Source: Herbaspirillum sp. GW103 | Lineage (GTDB): Bacteria > Pseudomonadota > Gammaproteobacteria > Burkholderiales > Burkholderiaceae_D | Assembly: GCF_000261365.1 (NCBI RefSeq) | Contig: NZ_AJVC01000001.1 | Span: 124,001 to 188,000, forward strand | Length of the DNA stretch: 64,000 nucleotides | Reading direction: 5' to 3' | Part shown: piece after piece, positions 1 through 10,322 of the stretch | Layout of the letters: every line of letters starts with the position of its first letter | Position numbering within the stretch: the first letter of the stretch is position 1 | The notes under the pieces: generated by a model | What the model was told of the DNA's origin: nothing | Databases searched by the model: none | The model's input: the letters and a program-made list of their open reading frames with translations, nothing else | Translations under genes and position numbers: made by a program

Positions 1-30
1 TCAGCCTGCTAGAATAGCGGGCTGAACGCC
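1..30 (+). terminator. Hairpin at left edge, likely terminator of an upstream gene
   Basis: Arms at 1-10 and 16-25 pair along their whole length, with one G-T wobble, around a 5-nt AGAAT loop. They are followed by ACGCCTTTTG. This fits a weak intrinsic terminator for a plus-strand gene that ends just outside the window. The T-tract is short, so a plain hairpin is possible. Confidence 0.4.
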
Positions 31-116
31 TTTTGTTGCCTGTCCGGCAATGAGCCTGCCGGGTAGCGGCGGGCCAAATTGTTCATACAAGAAAAAAACC
101 GGGCTGGCGCAGTCGC

Positions 117-221
117 TCAGAGCGTGTATTCACCCACCAGATGGGTATAGCTGATCCAGGCGGTAGCGAGCAGGCTGTACAGGGCGACGAGAATGGTGGC
201 CGCAATCAGTGGCAGTTTCAT
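117..221 (-). CDS. Predicted single-span small membrane protein, 34 aa
   Basis: A 35-codon frame with an ATG at 221 encodes a peptide beginning MKLPLIAATI. It consists almost wholly of one hydrophobic segment (about residues 4-24) with a short polar tail ending GEYTL. An AAGGTG Shine-Dalgarno-like sequence lies about 6-7 nt before the ATG. I do not recognise a family. The good ribosome site and the clean one-helix composition favour a real small protein. A frame this short can also arise by chance, and it lies alone on the strand opposite grpE, with an oligo-T stretch downstream on its own strand (about 91-98). Confidence 0.35.
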   Translation of the reverse strand: MKLPLIAATILVALYSLLATAWISYTHLVGEYTL

Positions 222-538
222 GATGACACCTTGTTGGCGCGACAAGAGAGGGGAAGTGGTAAAGCCGTCGAACGAGTTGGCCCCAGCGGGCGAGAACTCG
301 AATTCAGTTTAGGTCGGGCTCGAATTAACTTGAAGTCAGAGTCCGTAATTTCTGTAAGCGCGCGTAACATTTTTCTTCTTGAAATCGCAGAAATAGGCAA
401 AAAGTCGCCGGAAAGTGCCAAAAAGCCCTTGAAAAAGCAGGGAGATACCTTACTTGTGCCGCATCCCATCGTGGACGGCGCCCTGCATCGGACCGCCGCA
501 CGCACGTAACTCATTGATTTGTTGGAGGTAATTCAGGA
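222..538. other. Intergenic region upstream of grpE
   Basis: No protein gene is supported here. Three CTTGAA hexamers resembling a sigma-32 -35 element occur at 329-334, 378-383 and 428-433. Only the last has a partly matching -10 region (CCTTACTT at 448-455, 14-nt spacer). A heat-shock promoter for grpE is expected, but it is not clear which element, if any, serves. The strong ribosome site GGAGG (524-528) fixes the grpE start. Confidence 0.35.
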
Positions 539-1108
539 ATGCAAGACATGGAAAAACAGGAGTCCCCATCCGTCCAGCAAGACAACCCGGCTGTTGAAGC
601 CGCTGCGGCCCCTGCTGCCGAGCAGGCCGCTCCCGCTGCCGCTGCCGAGCCCACGCTGGAAGACAAGCTGGCCGCCGCCGAAGCGAAGGCTGCCGAACTG
701 CAGGATGCCTTCCTGCGTGCCCGTGCCGAAGGCGAGAACATCCGCCGCCGTGCTCAGGAAGACATCGCCAAGGCCCACAAGTTCGCCATCGAAGGCTTTG
801 CCGAATCGCTGCTGGCGGTCAAGGACAGCCTGGAAATGGCCCTGAAGATCGAAAACGCCTCGCTGGAGTCGCTCAAGGAAGGCGTGGACATGACCCTCAA
901 GCAACTGACTTCGGCCTTCGAGAAGAACAAGCTGCAAGAAGTGAGCCCCCAGGCCGGCGACAAGCTGGACCCGATGAAGCACCAGGCCGTCTCGGCCGTG
1001 CCGGCCGAGCAGGAAGCCAATACCGTGGTGGCCGTGCTGCAAAAAGGCTATATGATTTCCGACCGTCTGCTGCGTCCGGCGCTGGTGACGGTGGCCCAGG
1101 GAAAGTAA
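539..1108 (+). CDS. grpE: GrpE, nucleotide exchange factor of DnaK
   Basis: GrpE dimers release ADP from DnaK so that substrate can leave the chaperone. The 189-aa length is normal. Residues 1-40 are a disordered Ala/Pro/Glu-rich tail. A long charged coiled-coil follows (about 40-110), then the compact C-terminal beta-wing region with the family signature around DPMKHQAVS and [16 protein letters not shown]. The ATG at 539 is chosen because GGAGG at 524-528 lies 10 nt upstream; the in-frame ATG at 548 is too far from it. It is followed by dnaK in the usual order, with 155 nt and a separate heat-shock promoter between. Identity is certain from the C-terminal signature and context. Confidence 0.97.
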   Translation: MQDMEKQESPSVQQDNPAVEAAAAPAAEQAAPAAAAEPTLEDKLAAAEAKAAELQDAFLRARAEGENIRRRAQEDIAKAHKFAIEGFAESLLAVKDSLEMALKIENASLESLKEGVDMTLKQLTSAFEKNKLQEVSPQAGDKLDPMKHQAVSAVPAEQEANTVVAVLQKGYMISDRLLRPALVTVAQGK

Positions 1109-1174
1109 GCGGACCGGCGCCGCAAGAGGGCAAGCGCAAAAGGCATCATTTTTGCTTGTCCCGGTGGTTTCGGC

Positions 1175-1203
1175 GCTTGAAAGTCCGGCTTTCCTCCACA
1201 TAT
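1175..1203 (+). promoter_or_regulatory. Sigma-32 heat-shock promoter of dnaK
   Basis: CTTGAA (1176-1181) is followed after 14 nt by CCACATAT (1196-1203). The sigma-32 consensus is CTTGAA, 13-15 nt, CCCCATNT, so the -35 is perfect and the -10 differs at one position. It lies 60 nt before the dnaK ATG, as expected for the dnaK heat-shock promoter. Confidence 0.75.
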
Positions 1204-1263
1204 TCAAACCATTCAAAACACCTGTAGCCCGACATCCAGGGCTGAAAGAACGAAGGAAAAATC

Positions 1264-3207
<1,944 letters not shown>

Positions 3208-3248
3208 TCCGGGACTGACGCCTCGTTTCCCCTGAGGTCAGCGCTCGC

Positions 3249-3285
3249 GCCCGGGTGCGGTTTACCGCAGCCCGGGCGGATTTTT
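3249..3285 (+). terminator. First hairpin after dnaK, intrinsic terminator or attenuator
   Basis: Arms 3249-3260 and 3265-3277 form 12 base pairs with one bulged G and a TTTA loop, followed by GGATTTTTG. This is a good intrinsic terminator in the dnaK-dnaJ gap. It may only attenuate, since dnaJ usually shares the dnaK transcript. Confidence 0.65.
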
Positions 3286-3331
3286 GAGAAGCATCCACCC
3301 GGCCGGGTTGTTTTTTCGGCCAGGCCGGTAC

Positions 3332-3367
3332 GCCGAGTCCGCAGTCAAAAGCTGAACTCGGCTTTTT
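3332..3367 (+). terminator. Second hairpin between dnaK and dnaJ
   Basis: GCCGAGT (3332-3338) pairs with ACTCGGC (3356-3362). A second inner stem CAG/CTG (3342-3344 with 3352-3354) stacks inside the loop, and CTTTTTC follows. It lies about 50 nt after the first hairpin and about 100 nt before dnaJ, so the two form a tandem terminator-like arrangement. Confidence 0.5.
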
Positions 3368-3464
3368 CACATTGTTGGTTTCCGGTCGTGCGTGCGCGGC
3401 CGCAGATGCAGATGCAGGCCATCGCAGCAGCGACGGAACACAATAACAAGGTGGGTTATACAAC

Positions 3465-4595
3465 ATGGCAAAACGCGATTTTTACGAAGTGCTCGGCCTG
3501 GCGAAGAACGCCAGCGACGACGAAATCAAGAAGGCTTATCGCAAGCTGGCGATGAAGTACCATCCTGACCGCAACCCGGACAGCAAGGGTGCGGAAGACA
3601 AGTTCAAGGAGGTCAAGGAAGCCTACGAGATGCTGTCGGACCCGCAGAAGCGCGAGGCCTATGACCGCTACGGCCATGCCGGCGTCGATCCCAATATGGG
3701 AGCAGGCGGCGGTGCCGGTGCGGGTGGCTTTGCCGATGCCTTCGGCGACATCTTCGGTGATATCTTTGGCGGCGGCGGCGGTGGCCGCGGTCGCAGTTCC
3801 GGCCCGCAGGTCTATCGCGGCGCGGACCTGCGCTACAACCTGGAAATCACCCTGGAGCAAGCTGCCCACGGTTTCGACACCACCATCCGCGTGCCCTCCT
3901 GGGACCAGTGCGATACCTGTCACGGCAGTGGCGCCAAGCCCGGCACTTCGCCGGTCACTTGCACCACCTGCGGCGGTCATGGCCAGGTGCGCATGCAGCA
4001 AGGTTTCTTCAGCATCCAGCAGACCTGCCCGAAGTGCCACGGCAGCGGCAAGATCATTCCGGAACCCTGCACCACCTGCGCTGGCGCCGGCCGCATCAAG
4101 CGCAACAAGACGCTGGAGGTCAAGATCCCTGAAGGTATCGACGATGGTATGCGCATCCGTTCCTCGGGCAATGGCGAGCCGGGTGTCAACGGCGGTCCTC
4201 CGGGCGACCTGTATGTGGAAATCCACATCAAGCCGCATGACGTGTTCCAGCGCGATGGCGATGACCTGCATTGCGAGATGCCGATTTCCTTCGCCAAGGC
4301 GGCACTGGGTGGCGAGATCGAAGCCCCGACCTTGAACGGCAAGGCCTCCTTCTCCATTCCCGAAGGCACCCAGAGCGGCAAGACATTCCGCCTGCGCGGT
4401 AAGGGCATCAAGGGTGTGCGCTCCGGTTATGCGGGCGACCTGTTCTGCCACGTCGTGGTGGAAACCCCGGTCAAGCTGACCGAACGCCAGAAGGAACTGC
4501 TGCGCGAGTTCGAGCAGCTCACCACTGAAGGCGGCGCCAAGCACAGCCCGCAGACCAAGACCTGGAAGGACAAGGTCAAGGAATTCTTCGAGTAA
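3465..4595 (+). CDS. dnaJ: DnaJ, Hsp40 co-chaperone
   Basis: DnaJ delivers substrates to DnaK and stimulates its ATPase. All parts of a type I Hsp40 are visible in the 376 aa: J domain (1-70) with the HPD tripeptide at 33-35, a Gly/Phe-rich linker (about 75-115), a zinc-binding region with four CxxCxGxG-type repeats ([32 protein letters not shown], about 149-205) and the C-terminal peptide-binding domain. AAGGTGGG lies about 10 nt before the ATG. The 257-nt gap from dnaK holds two terminator-like hairpins, so dnaJ may depend on read-through or on its own promoter, which I could not identify. Confidence 0.97.
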   Translation: MAKRDFYEVLGLAKNASDDEIKKAYRKLAMKYHPDRNPDSKGAEDKFKEVKEAYEMLSDPQKREAYDRYGHAGVDPNMGAGGGAGAGGFADAFGDIFGDIFGGGGGGRGRSSGPQVYRGADLRYNLEITLEQAAHGFDTTIRVPSWDQCDTCHGSGAKPGTSPVTCTTCGGHGQVRMQQGFFSIQQTCPKCHGSGKIIPEPCTTCAGAGRIKRNKTLEVKIPEGIDDGMRIRSSGNGEPGVNGGPPGDLYVEIHIKPHDVFQRDGDDLHCEMPISFAKAALGGEIEAPTLNGKASFSIPEGTQSGKTFRLRGKGIKGVRSGYAGDLFCHVVVETPVKLTERQKELLREFEQLTTEGGAKHSPQTKTWKDKVKEFFE

Positions 4596-4602
4596 GTTGT
4601 GA

Positions 4603-4632
4603 CATCAGCATCAGCATCAGCATCAGCATCAG
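4603..4632 (+). repeat. Five tandem copies of CATCAG
   Basis: CATCAG is repeated exactly five times in the short gap between the dnaJ stop and its terminator. It is a simple hexamer repeat outside coding sequence, likely to vary in copy number by slippage. I see no function. Confidence 0.85.
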
Positions 4633-4645
4633 CAGCAAAGCAAAA

Positions 4646-4673
4646 GGCCAGCGTGATTTTCGCTGGCCTTTTT
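4646..4673. terminator. Bidirectional terminator between dnaJ and panB
   Basis: GGCCAGCG (4646-4653) and CGCTGGCC (4661-4668) form an 8-bp stem with a 7-nt loop, followed by TTTTTC on the plus strand. On the minus strand the same stem is followed by TTTTGCTTTG. It sits between the convergent dnaJ and panB ends and can serve both. Confidence 0.85.
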
Positions 4674-4699
4674 CTTGTCCATCGCTTGAGCTCAGGTAC

Positions 4700-5527
4700 T
4701 CAGAAACAATGCTCCTGCGCCGGGAAGCTGCCATCCTTGACCGCCGCCACATAGCGGCGCACCGCCTCCTCGATGCCACTGGCCCCTTCCATGAAGTTGC
4801 GTACGAAGCGGCTCTTGTGGCCCGGGAAAACGCCCAGCATGTCGTGCATCACCAGTACCTGGCCCGAGCAGTCGGGGCCGGCGCCAATGCCGATGGTAGG
4901 AATGCTGAGCCGGTCGGTCACTTCCTTGCCCAGCGTGGCCGGTACCGCTTCGATCACCACCAGAGAAGCGCCCGCCTGCTGCACCGCCAGCGCATCGGCA
5001 TGCAGTTGGGTGGCGCCATCGCTGGTCTTGCCCTGCACCTTGAAGCCCCCCAGCTGGTGCACCGACTGCGGCGTCAGGCCGATGTGGGCGCACACCGGAA
5101 TACCGCGCTCGGTGAGGAACTTGACGGTATCGGCCAGCCACACGCCGCCTTCGAGCTTGATCATCTGCGCGCCCGCCTGCATCAGCAGCGCGGCGTTGCG
5201 GAAGGCCTCCTCGCGGGTCGGGTAGGTGCCGAAGGGCAGGTCGGCGATGATCAGCATGGTACGGCTACCGCGCGCCACCGCTGCCGTGTGGTAGGCCACG
5301 TCCTGAATGGTCACCGGCAGGGTCGAATCGTGACCCTGGCAGACCATGCCCAGGGAGTCGCCGATCAACACCGTTTCCAGCCCGGCGCGCTCCATGAGCG
5401 TGGCGAAGCTGGCGTCATAACAGGTCAGCATGCTGATCTTGTCGCCCTTGGCGCGCATCGCCTGCAGGGTGTGGGTGGTCACCGGCTTGGCGCGCGTAGC
5501 GCCCGATTCCTGAAGATAGCCTGCCAT
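4700..5527 (-). CDS. panB: Ketopantoate hydroxymethyltransferase
   Basis: PanB transfers a hydroxymethyl group from 5,10-methylenetetrahydrofolate to 2-oxoisovalerate, giving ketopantoate for pantothenate and CoA synthesis. The 275-aa protein has the family metal-binding aspartates (IGDSLG with D57, and IIADLPFG near 96) and the catalytic glutamate region [10 protein letters not shown] near 192. The frame stays open far upstream, but the ATG at 5527 is chosen because GGAGG precedes it by about 10 nt and the protein then has the normal length. Its ribosome site overlaps the end of a decayed deoxynucleoside kinase gene. In relatives, dgk and panB are neighbours in an operon with folK, so its upstream partner has been lost here. 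Confidence 0.95.
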   Translation of the reverse strand: MAGYLQESGATRAKPVTTHTLQAMRAKGDKISMLTCYDASFATLMERAGLETVLIGDSLGMVCQGHDSTLPVTIQDVAYHTAAVARGSRTMLIIADLPFGTYPTREEAFRNAALLMQAGAQMIKLEGGVWLADTVKFLTERGIPVCAHIGLTPQSVHQLGGFKVQGKTSDGATQLHADALAVQQAGASLVVIEAVPATLGKEVTDRLSIPTIGIGAGPDCSGQVLVMHDMLGVFPGHKSRFVRNFMEGASGIEEAVRRYVAAVKDGSFPAQEHCF

Positions 5528-5534
5528 GAAGAAT

Positions 5535-5824
5535 TCAACCTCCGTGATTGAGAAAGGCGCGCTTGCCGTGCATTTCCTGGATGTGCTGCATCCTTGTGAA
5601 GCGGATCCAGATGCTCGGTGTTGATGGTCGGCACCGACGCCTCTTCGTAGTGATAGAAAAAATGACTGTAGCATTCCGACAGCGGTTGCAGGCAATCCTG
5701 GGACAGGGTTTCCTCCATGCGGATGCCGCGCGCTCCACAGTGCGGCCAGACGGGCGGTCAGTGAGCGCTTGCCAGTTGCGACCGAGCAGTCGATGGCGAT
5801 GCGGCGGCCGCTTTCTAGTGCCAT
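5535..5824 (-). pseudogene. Remnant of a deoxynucleoside kinase gene (internal deletion and frameshifts)
   Basis: Read on the minus strand, three short pieces in three frames match consecutive parts of the bacterial deoxyadenosine/deoxyguanosine kinase family. From 5824, after a GAAGGAAGG ribosome site, comes an N-terminus with a degenerate P-loop ([16 protein letters not shown], then TARLAAL). At about 5735-5740 the frame changes and the sequence jumps to a C-terminal part reading [20 protein letters not shown] and then PTINTEHLD. Near 5590 the frame changes again to [18 protein letters not shown], followed by a stop at 5535-5537, which resembles the family's C-terminus. About 96 codons remain of an expected 210 or so; the middle, including the LID region, is missing. 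The position directly before panB is where dgk lies in many Burkholderiales. The match is from memory of the family, not a search. Confidence 0.7.
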
Positions 5825-6236
5825 GCCTTCCTTCGCCCGGCACGTCGGGTGCGGCATTGTAGTTGATTTCACTGCGGCCGGCGCTCATGCCTGCTTTGGC
5901 TTTTGTTGATTCGATGCAATATCCTGTCCATCCTCAGGTGGTGCAGACAACTCAAGCGGAATTCGGCCTTTATTCCACGCAAGGCCAGACCCGCTCAGCC
6001 AGCACAATAGGCTGTGGGGCGGTGCGCGCAGGCTGGAACCTGTCGCGAGGTGCATTGGTGCCGGGTTGTCCTCGGGGCGGAGGCGCTCAATCGCCTTTGT
6101 CTCCTTCCATGCCTGGCCTGGGCAGGAGGGCCTGTCAAAAGAAGCGCCAGTTCCTGCCGTAAACACCGTCAGGGGCAGGGTACGTGCACCGTGGCCGTAC
6201 GGTTTGCCCCGAGCTGACAACAACCAACAGGAAAAC
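5825..6236. other. Divergent intergenic region between the dgk remnant and the chemosensory operon
   Basis: No convincing gene is present. The open frames on both strands have no family character. It should contain the promoter of the chemosensory operon, but I found no clear sigma-70 or sigma-28 (TAAA/GCCGATAA) element. It is the left boundary of the segment that separates folK from panB. Confidence 0.4.
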
Positions 6237-7337
6237 GTGGCTGTGAAATCGCTTCGCAATATCTTGCCGGTGCTGTGCCTGGTGAATCTGCTGCTGTTGA
6301 TGATGCTGGCCCAGCACTGGTGGCTGGGGGCGCTGGTGGGCCTGCTGATCGGCGGTGCCTTCTACCTGACTTGCCTGCCCGCACCGGCGGCGGTGCCGGT
6401 GGCGTCCCCGCAGCCGCCGCTGGCGCAGGCCGCCGCAGCAGCGACCTTGCCGCCGGTGCCTTCCGCACCTGTGGATGGACAGGCCTCGCTGGCCGCACTG
6501 CTGCGCGAAGTACTGCCGGTGTGGCAGGGCAATGTGCAACTGGCGCGGGCACAGACGCAATCGGCCATCGACGGTTTGACCGCCCGCTTCGTCGGCATCC
6601 ATGAGCGCCTTGGCGGCGCACTGGACCCCGCCAGACACGGCGCAAATGGCGAGATCCTGCAGACCGTGCAGCATGCGGCTGAACAATTGGGCAGTATTGC
6701 CTCGGCGCTGGAAGGCATGCTGGCCTCGCGTCAGCTGCTGGTGACCAAGTTCGACAGCCTCATGGCGGCCAATGACGAGATTCGCCGCCTGGCCCAGCAA
6801 AATGAGCAACTGGCCGGCCAGACCGGCGTGACCGATCTGCTCAGCGACGAGCAGAGCTGGCAGGAACTGGCCGAGCGCTCGGCCGAGAACAGCCGCCAGA
6901 TCGCCGCCCGCGCCAAGAGCGCACGCCAGCAGATCATGGCGGCCATTGGCGCCAACGGGGACGCCGCCGCCAGTACCGACGGTGTCGCTGAGAATTCGCG
7001 CGCCGTGATTGACCAGATCATTGCCGACTTCCGCCATTCGGCCATGAAGCTCACCACCACCGTGGAGGCGCTGGAGGACGAAGGCCGCGAAGTGGATCGC
7101 GAAGTATGTGACATCCTGGTCCACCTGCAATTCCAGGACCGCATCAGCCAGATCCTGGATCACGTGCAGCAGGACATCCTGCGTCTGCGCAGCGCGGCCA
7201 TCGAAGCGCAGGCGCTGCCCTCGCCGCAGCAGTGGCTGGCCGAGCTCGAAAAGACCTACACCACCCAGGAACAGCGCCAGATTCATGCCGGCCAGCAGGG
7301 CCATCCCGTGCCACCGTCGCAGGTGGATTTTTTCTGA
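6237..7337 (+). CDS. Membrane-anchored chemotaxis protein with a CheZ-like DxxxQ motif
   Basis: This 366-aa protein opens the chemosensory operon. Two hydrophobic stretches lie near the N-terminus (about residues 8-45). They are followed by a Pro/Ala linker and long helical, MCP-like sequence. Near the C-terminus QFQDRISQIL places D301 and Q305 four residues apart in a helix. This is the same spacing and surroundings as the catalytic Asp and Gln of CheZ (E. coli D143 and Q147, FQDLTGQ). It lacks HAMP and the canonical MCP signalling tip. A CheY phosphatase tied to the membrane is therefore inferred. No other cheZ is present in the window. GTG at 6237 is used; GTG at 6243 fits the AGGA at 6229-6232 equally well or better. 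Next gene: a lone receiver, 17 nt on. Confidence 0.6.
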   Translation: MAVKSLRNILPVLCLVNLLLLMMLAQHWWLGALVGLLIGGAFYLTCLPAPAAVPVASPQPPLAQAAAAATLPPVPSAPVDGQASLAALLREVLPVWQGNVQLARAQTQSAIDGLTARFVGIHERLGGALDPARHGANGEILQTVQHAAEQLGSIASALEGMLASRQLLVTKFDSLMAANDEIRRLAQQNEQLAGQTGVTDLLSDEQSWQELAERSAENSRQIAARAKSARQQIMAAIGANGDAAASTDGVAENSRAVIDQIIADFRHSAMKLTTTVEALEDEGREVDREVCDILVHLQFQDRISQILDHVQQDILRLRSAAIEAQALPSPQQWLAELEKTYTTQEQRQIHAGQQGHPVPPSQVDFF

Positions 7338-7354
7338 GACAACGAGGAACCGAG

Positions 7355-7723
7355 ATGGAAAAGAGCATATTGATCGTTGACGATTCCTTCAGCCTGCGGC
7401 AGACCATCACGGCCGCCCTCAAGAGCGCCGGCTACCAGGTCGAAGAAGCTGCCGACGGCCTTGAAGCGCTGAAGAAACTGGATGGCCGCAAGTTCAATCT
7501 GGTCATCTCCGACCTCAACATGCCCAACCTGGATGGCCTGTCCTTCGTACGCGAGATGAAGCAGATGCCGGCCTACAAATTCACCCCCGTCATCATGCTG
7601 ACCACCGAAAGCAGCGAGGTGCGCAAGCAGGAAGGCAAGGCCGCCGGCATCCGGGCCTGGGTCCACAAGCCCTTCCTGCCGCCGGTGCTGCTCGATGCAG
7701 TGGCCAAGCTGGTGCAACCCTGA
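7355..7723 (+). CDS. cheY: CheY-like single-domain response regulator
   Basis: A stand-alone receiver domain of 122 aa, expected to be phosphorylated by the CheA encoded 350 bp downstream. The acidic pocket D9/D10, phosphoacceptor D53 (VISDLNMP), switch Thr in MLTTES (T83/T84) and K105 (HKPF) are all present, so it should be active. The ATG at 7355 is chosen over earlier in-frame codons because GAGGAA lies 6 nt upstream and the receiver fold begins immediately. With no DNA-binding or enzymatic domain it should act by protein contact. Its target is unknown, and no flagellar motor genes lie nearby. The membrane protein upstream may dephosphorylate it. Confidence 0.92.
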   Translation: MEKSILIVDDSFSLRQTITAALKSAGYQVEEAADGLEALKKLDGRKFNLVISDLNMPNLDGLSFVREMKQMPAYKFTPVIMLTTESSEVRKQEGKAAGIRAWVHKPFLPPVLLDAVAKLVQP

Positions 7724-7765
7724 GCGATCCAGAGGACCGTTGAAGACCCAACCGAGACCCCGAAA

Positions 7766-8080
7766 ATGCCGCTGACGTATTCCGTGCAAGAGGACCGGCT
7801 GCTGCTCACGCTGAGTGGTGGCCTGACCATTTTCCAGGCAGCCGAACGCAAGCCGGAATTGCTGCACGCGCTGACACTTGCGCAGACCCACGTAGTGCTG
7901 GATCTGTCCGGTGTGGACGAGCTCGATACCGCCGGCATCCAATTGCTGCTGCTATTGCGCCGCGAGCTGGCCAACAGTGGTCGCCAGCTGGAGATCGGTG
8001 CCTACAGTCCGGCCGTGCTAACCGCACTGGACCTGCTGCAACTGCATGAGCGCTTCAGTCCCGCCGTGGAGGCCGAATGA
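7766..8080 (+). CDS. STAS-domain protein
   Basis: A 104-aa protein that is essentially one STAS domain, the anti-sigma-factor-antagonist fold. The signature LDLSGVDELDTAGIQLL places T55 where SpoIIAA-type proteins carry a phosphorylatable Ser or Thr. STAS proteins of this size occur inside some alternative chemosensory operons, where they may bind a kinase or a multidomain receptor. No partner anti-sigma kinase is encoded in this window, so its role here is open. It is placed between cheY and cheA. Its last codons overlap the cheA start (ATGA at 8077-8080), indicating translational coupling with CheA. Confidence 0.8.
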   Translation: MPLTYSVQEDRLLLTLSGGLTIFQAAERKPELLHALTLAQTHVVLDLSGVDELDTAGIQLLLLLRRELANSGRQLEIGAYSPAVLTALDLLQLHERFSPAVEAE

Positions 8081-10281
8081 AGAAGGATTCCGCACGCGAT
8101 GCCGTCGTCCAGGAAGCCCGCGAACTGCTGGTGGCCATGGAAGCCGCCTTGCTGCAGATCGAAATGGAAGGTCCGAGCCGCGACAGCATCAATGCCATCT
8201 TCCGGGCCGCCCATACCATCAAGGGCTCGGCCGGCCTGTTTGCTTTCGACAGCATTGTGCAGTTCACCCACCAGGTGGAGCATGTGCTGGACCTGGTGCG
8301 CGAAGAGCGCCTGCCGCTGAACGCGTACATGATGTCCTTGCTGCTGCAGTGTGGCGATTACATCGGTGAACTGGTCGATGCCATCGAACGCAATCAGGAG
8401 GCCGAGGAGCCCAACGCCGAACGTCGTGCCACGCTGCTGGCCGAACTGGACGAGGTGGCGCAATCGGCCATTGCATCGCGGGAGCTGGTCTCTGGTCAGC
8501 CGACCTTGGTCGGGCAGCGCCTTGCCGGCAGTCCTGCTGCCGACCCGCTCGCCACCGACGAGGCAAGCATGGATGCCACCTTGCAGGCGGCGGCCGATTA
8601 TCCTTACTGGCACCTGTCGCTGCAGTTCAACGAGAACGTCTTGCGCGATGGGCTCGATCCGCTGTCTTTCCTGCACTACCTGCGTTCGCTGGGGCGCATC
8701 GTCGCCATCCTGCCGGTGGAGGCGGGCATGCCTGCGGCCGCCGCCATGGATGCCGAGAGCTGTTATCTCGGCGTGGAAATCTGCCTGGTCTCCGATTCCA
8801 CCCGGCAAACGCTGGAGGATGTGTTTGAATTCGTGCGCGATGACAGCCGTATCGACATCCTGCCTCCGCACAGTCCCCTGTGCGCGTATGCCGCGGTACT
8901 GCAACGCCTGGCCCGCGAGGACGCGGCCCGTCTGGCCGGCCAGTGGCGCAGTCTGTCATTGTTCAATGAAGTCCAATGGCGTTGCCTGGGAGCCGTCACC
9001 CTGGAGGAAGCGGTCGCCGCCGTGGTGCCGGCGGCCACCGACGCGGGCGCGCGGCCTCGCCCACTGGAGGAGCGGCGCGCGCAGGAACAGAAATTCATCA
9101 AGATCGAGGTCTCCAAGCTGGACCAGTTGATCGACCTGGTGGGCGAGCTGGTCATCGCCGGTGCCAGTGCACGCCTGATCGCACGGCGTCGCAAGGACAG
9201 CCAGTTCGAGGAGGCCACCCAGGCCATCGACAGCCTGATGGAACAGATCCGCGATGCCGCGCTGACGTTGCGCATGGTGCAGATCAATGAAGTATTCCAG
9301 CGCTTCCCGCGCATCGTGCGCGACATCGCCCGCGATCTCGACAAGGACATCGAGCTGACCATGACCGGCTCCGAGACCGAGCTGGACAAATCCATGGTGG
9401 AGCGCCTGGCCGATCCGCTGATGCACATCGTGCGCAATGCTATCGATCACGGCATCGAGCCGGCCGCCGAGCGTATCGCTGCCGGCAAGCCGGCCAAGGC
9501 ATCCCTGCGGCTCAATGCCATGCACGAATCGGGCAGCGTGCTGGTGGAGGTGATGGACGATGGTCGAGGCATGGATCGCGCGCGTATCCTGGAAAAAGCC
9601 ATCGCCCAGGGACTGGCCGCGCCCGATGCCGAGCTCAGTGATGGCGAGATATTCCGCTTCGTCTTCGAGCCCGGATTTTCCACCGCGCAGCAGGTCACTG
9701 AACTCTCGGGACGTGGTGTGGGGATGGACGTGGTCAAGCGTAACATCGATGTCCTGCAGGGTGAGGTAGGCATCGATACCGAACCAGGCCGTGGCACCGT
9801 GGTGCGCATCCGCCTGCCGCTGACGCTGGCCATCATCTCGGGCTTCCAGGTGGTGGTGGGCAATGCGGTCTTCGTCATCCCGCTGGATATGGTGGTGGAG
9901 TGCATCGACATGCCACCCCGGCAGAGCGGCAGCCACATCGTCTCGGTACGCGGTGAGCCCTTGCCGTTCGTCCCGCTGCGCGAACTGTTTGACCTGCCTG
10001 CGCGCGACCAGGGCAGGGGACGCAAGAGCCTGGTGATCGTACAGTACGGACAATTGCGCGCCGGCCTGCTGGTCGACGGATTGCTGGGCGAGTGCCAGGC
10101 GGTGATCAAGCCGCTGGGCCGCTTGTTCGGCAAGGTCAAGGGGCTGTCCGGATCGACCATCCTGGGCGATGGCCGGGTCGCATTGATCCTGGATATCGCG
10201 CACCTGGTGCAGCATACCCAGCAACAGGAACAAGGCAATACGGCGGCCTACGCCGAAAGCAGCGTGGCGTCGGCGCCATGA
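8077..10281 (+). CDS. cheA: CheA, chemotaxis histidine kinase
   Basis: CheA autophosphorylates in response to the MCP and passes phosphate to CheY, CheB and probably the receiver-EAL protein. In 734 aa I see an HPt domain with H46 ([10 protein letters not shown]), a variable middle part of about 200 residues with no recognisable P2 domain, the P3 dimerisation segment ([14 protein letters not shown], about 345-360), a HATPase domain with N box [12 protein letters not shown]1 box DDGRGMD and G2 box [10 protein letters not shown], and a C-terminal CheW-like P5 domain. All catalytic motifs are intact. The ATG overlaps the STAS gene stop. The long replaced P2 region suggests a subfamily different from the E. 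coli type. Confidence 0.95.
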   Translation: MKKDSARDAVVQEARELLVAMEAALLQIEMEGPSRDSINAIFRAAHTIKGSAGLFAFDSIVQFTHQVEHVLDLVREERLPLNAYMMSLLLQCGDYIGELVDAIERNQEAEEPNAERRATLLAELDEVAQSAIASRELVSGQPTLVGQRLAGSPAADPLATDEASMDATLQAAADYPYWHLSLQFNENVLRDGLDPLSFLHYLRSLGRIVAILPVEAGMPAAAAMDAESCYLGVEICLVSDSTRQTLEDVFEFVRDDSRIDILPPHSPLCAYAAVLQRLAREDAARLAGQWRSLSLFNEVQWRCLGAVTLEEAVAAVVPAATDAGARPRPLEERRAQEQKFIKIEVSKLDQLIDLVGELVIAGASARLIARRRKDSQFEEATQAIDSLMEQIRDAALTLRMVQINEVFQRFPRIVRDIARDLDKDIELTMTGSETELDKSMVERLADPLMHIVRNAIDHGIEPAAERIAAGKPAKASLRLNAMHESGSVLVEVMDDGRGMDRARILEKAIAQGLAAPDAELSDGEIFRFVFEPGFSTAQQVTELSGRGVGMDVVKRNIDVLQGEVGIDTEPGRGTVVRIRLPLTLAIISGFQVVVGNAVFVIPLDMVVECIDMPPRQSGSHIVSVRGEPLPFVPLRELFDLPARDQGRGRKSLVIVQYGQLRAGLLVDGLLGECQAVIKPLGRLFGKVKGLSGSTILGDGRVALILDIAHLVQHTQQQEQGNTAAYAESSVASAP

Positions 10282-10322
10282 CGGGCGCCGATCGGACGCC
10301 CGCACCACGAGGGGAAGCGAGC

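Noticed and set aside
5863-6162. 99-codon plus-strand frame before the chemosensory operon
   Set aside because: No ribosome site, no recognisable domain, and amino-acid composition of random GC-rich sequence.
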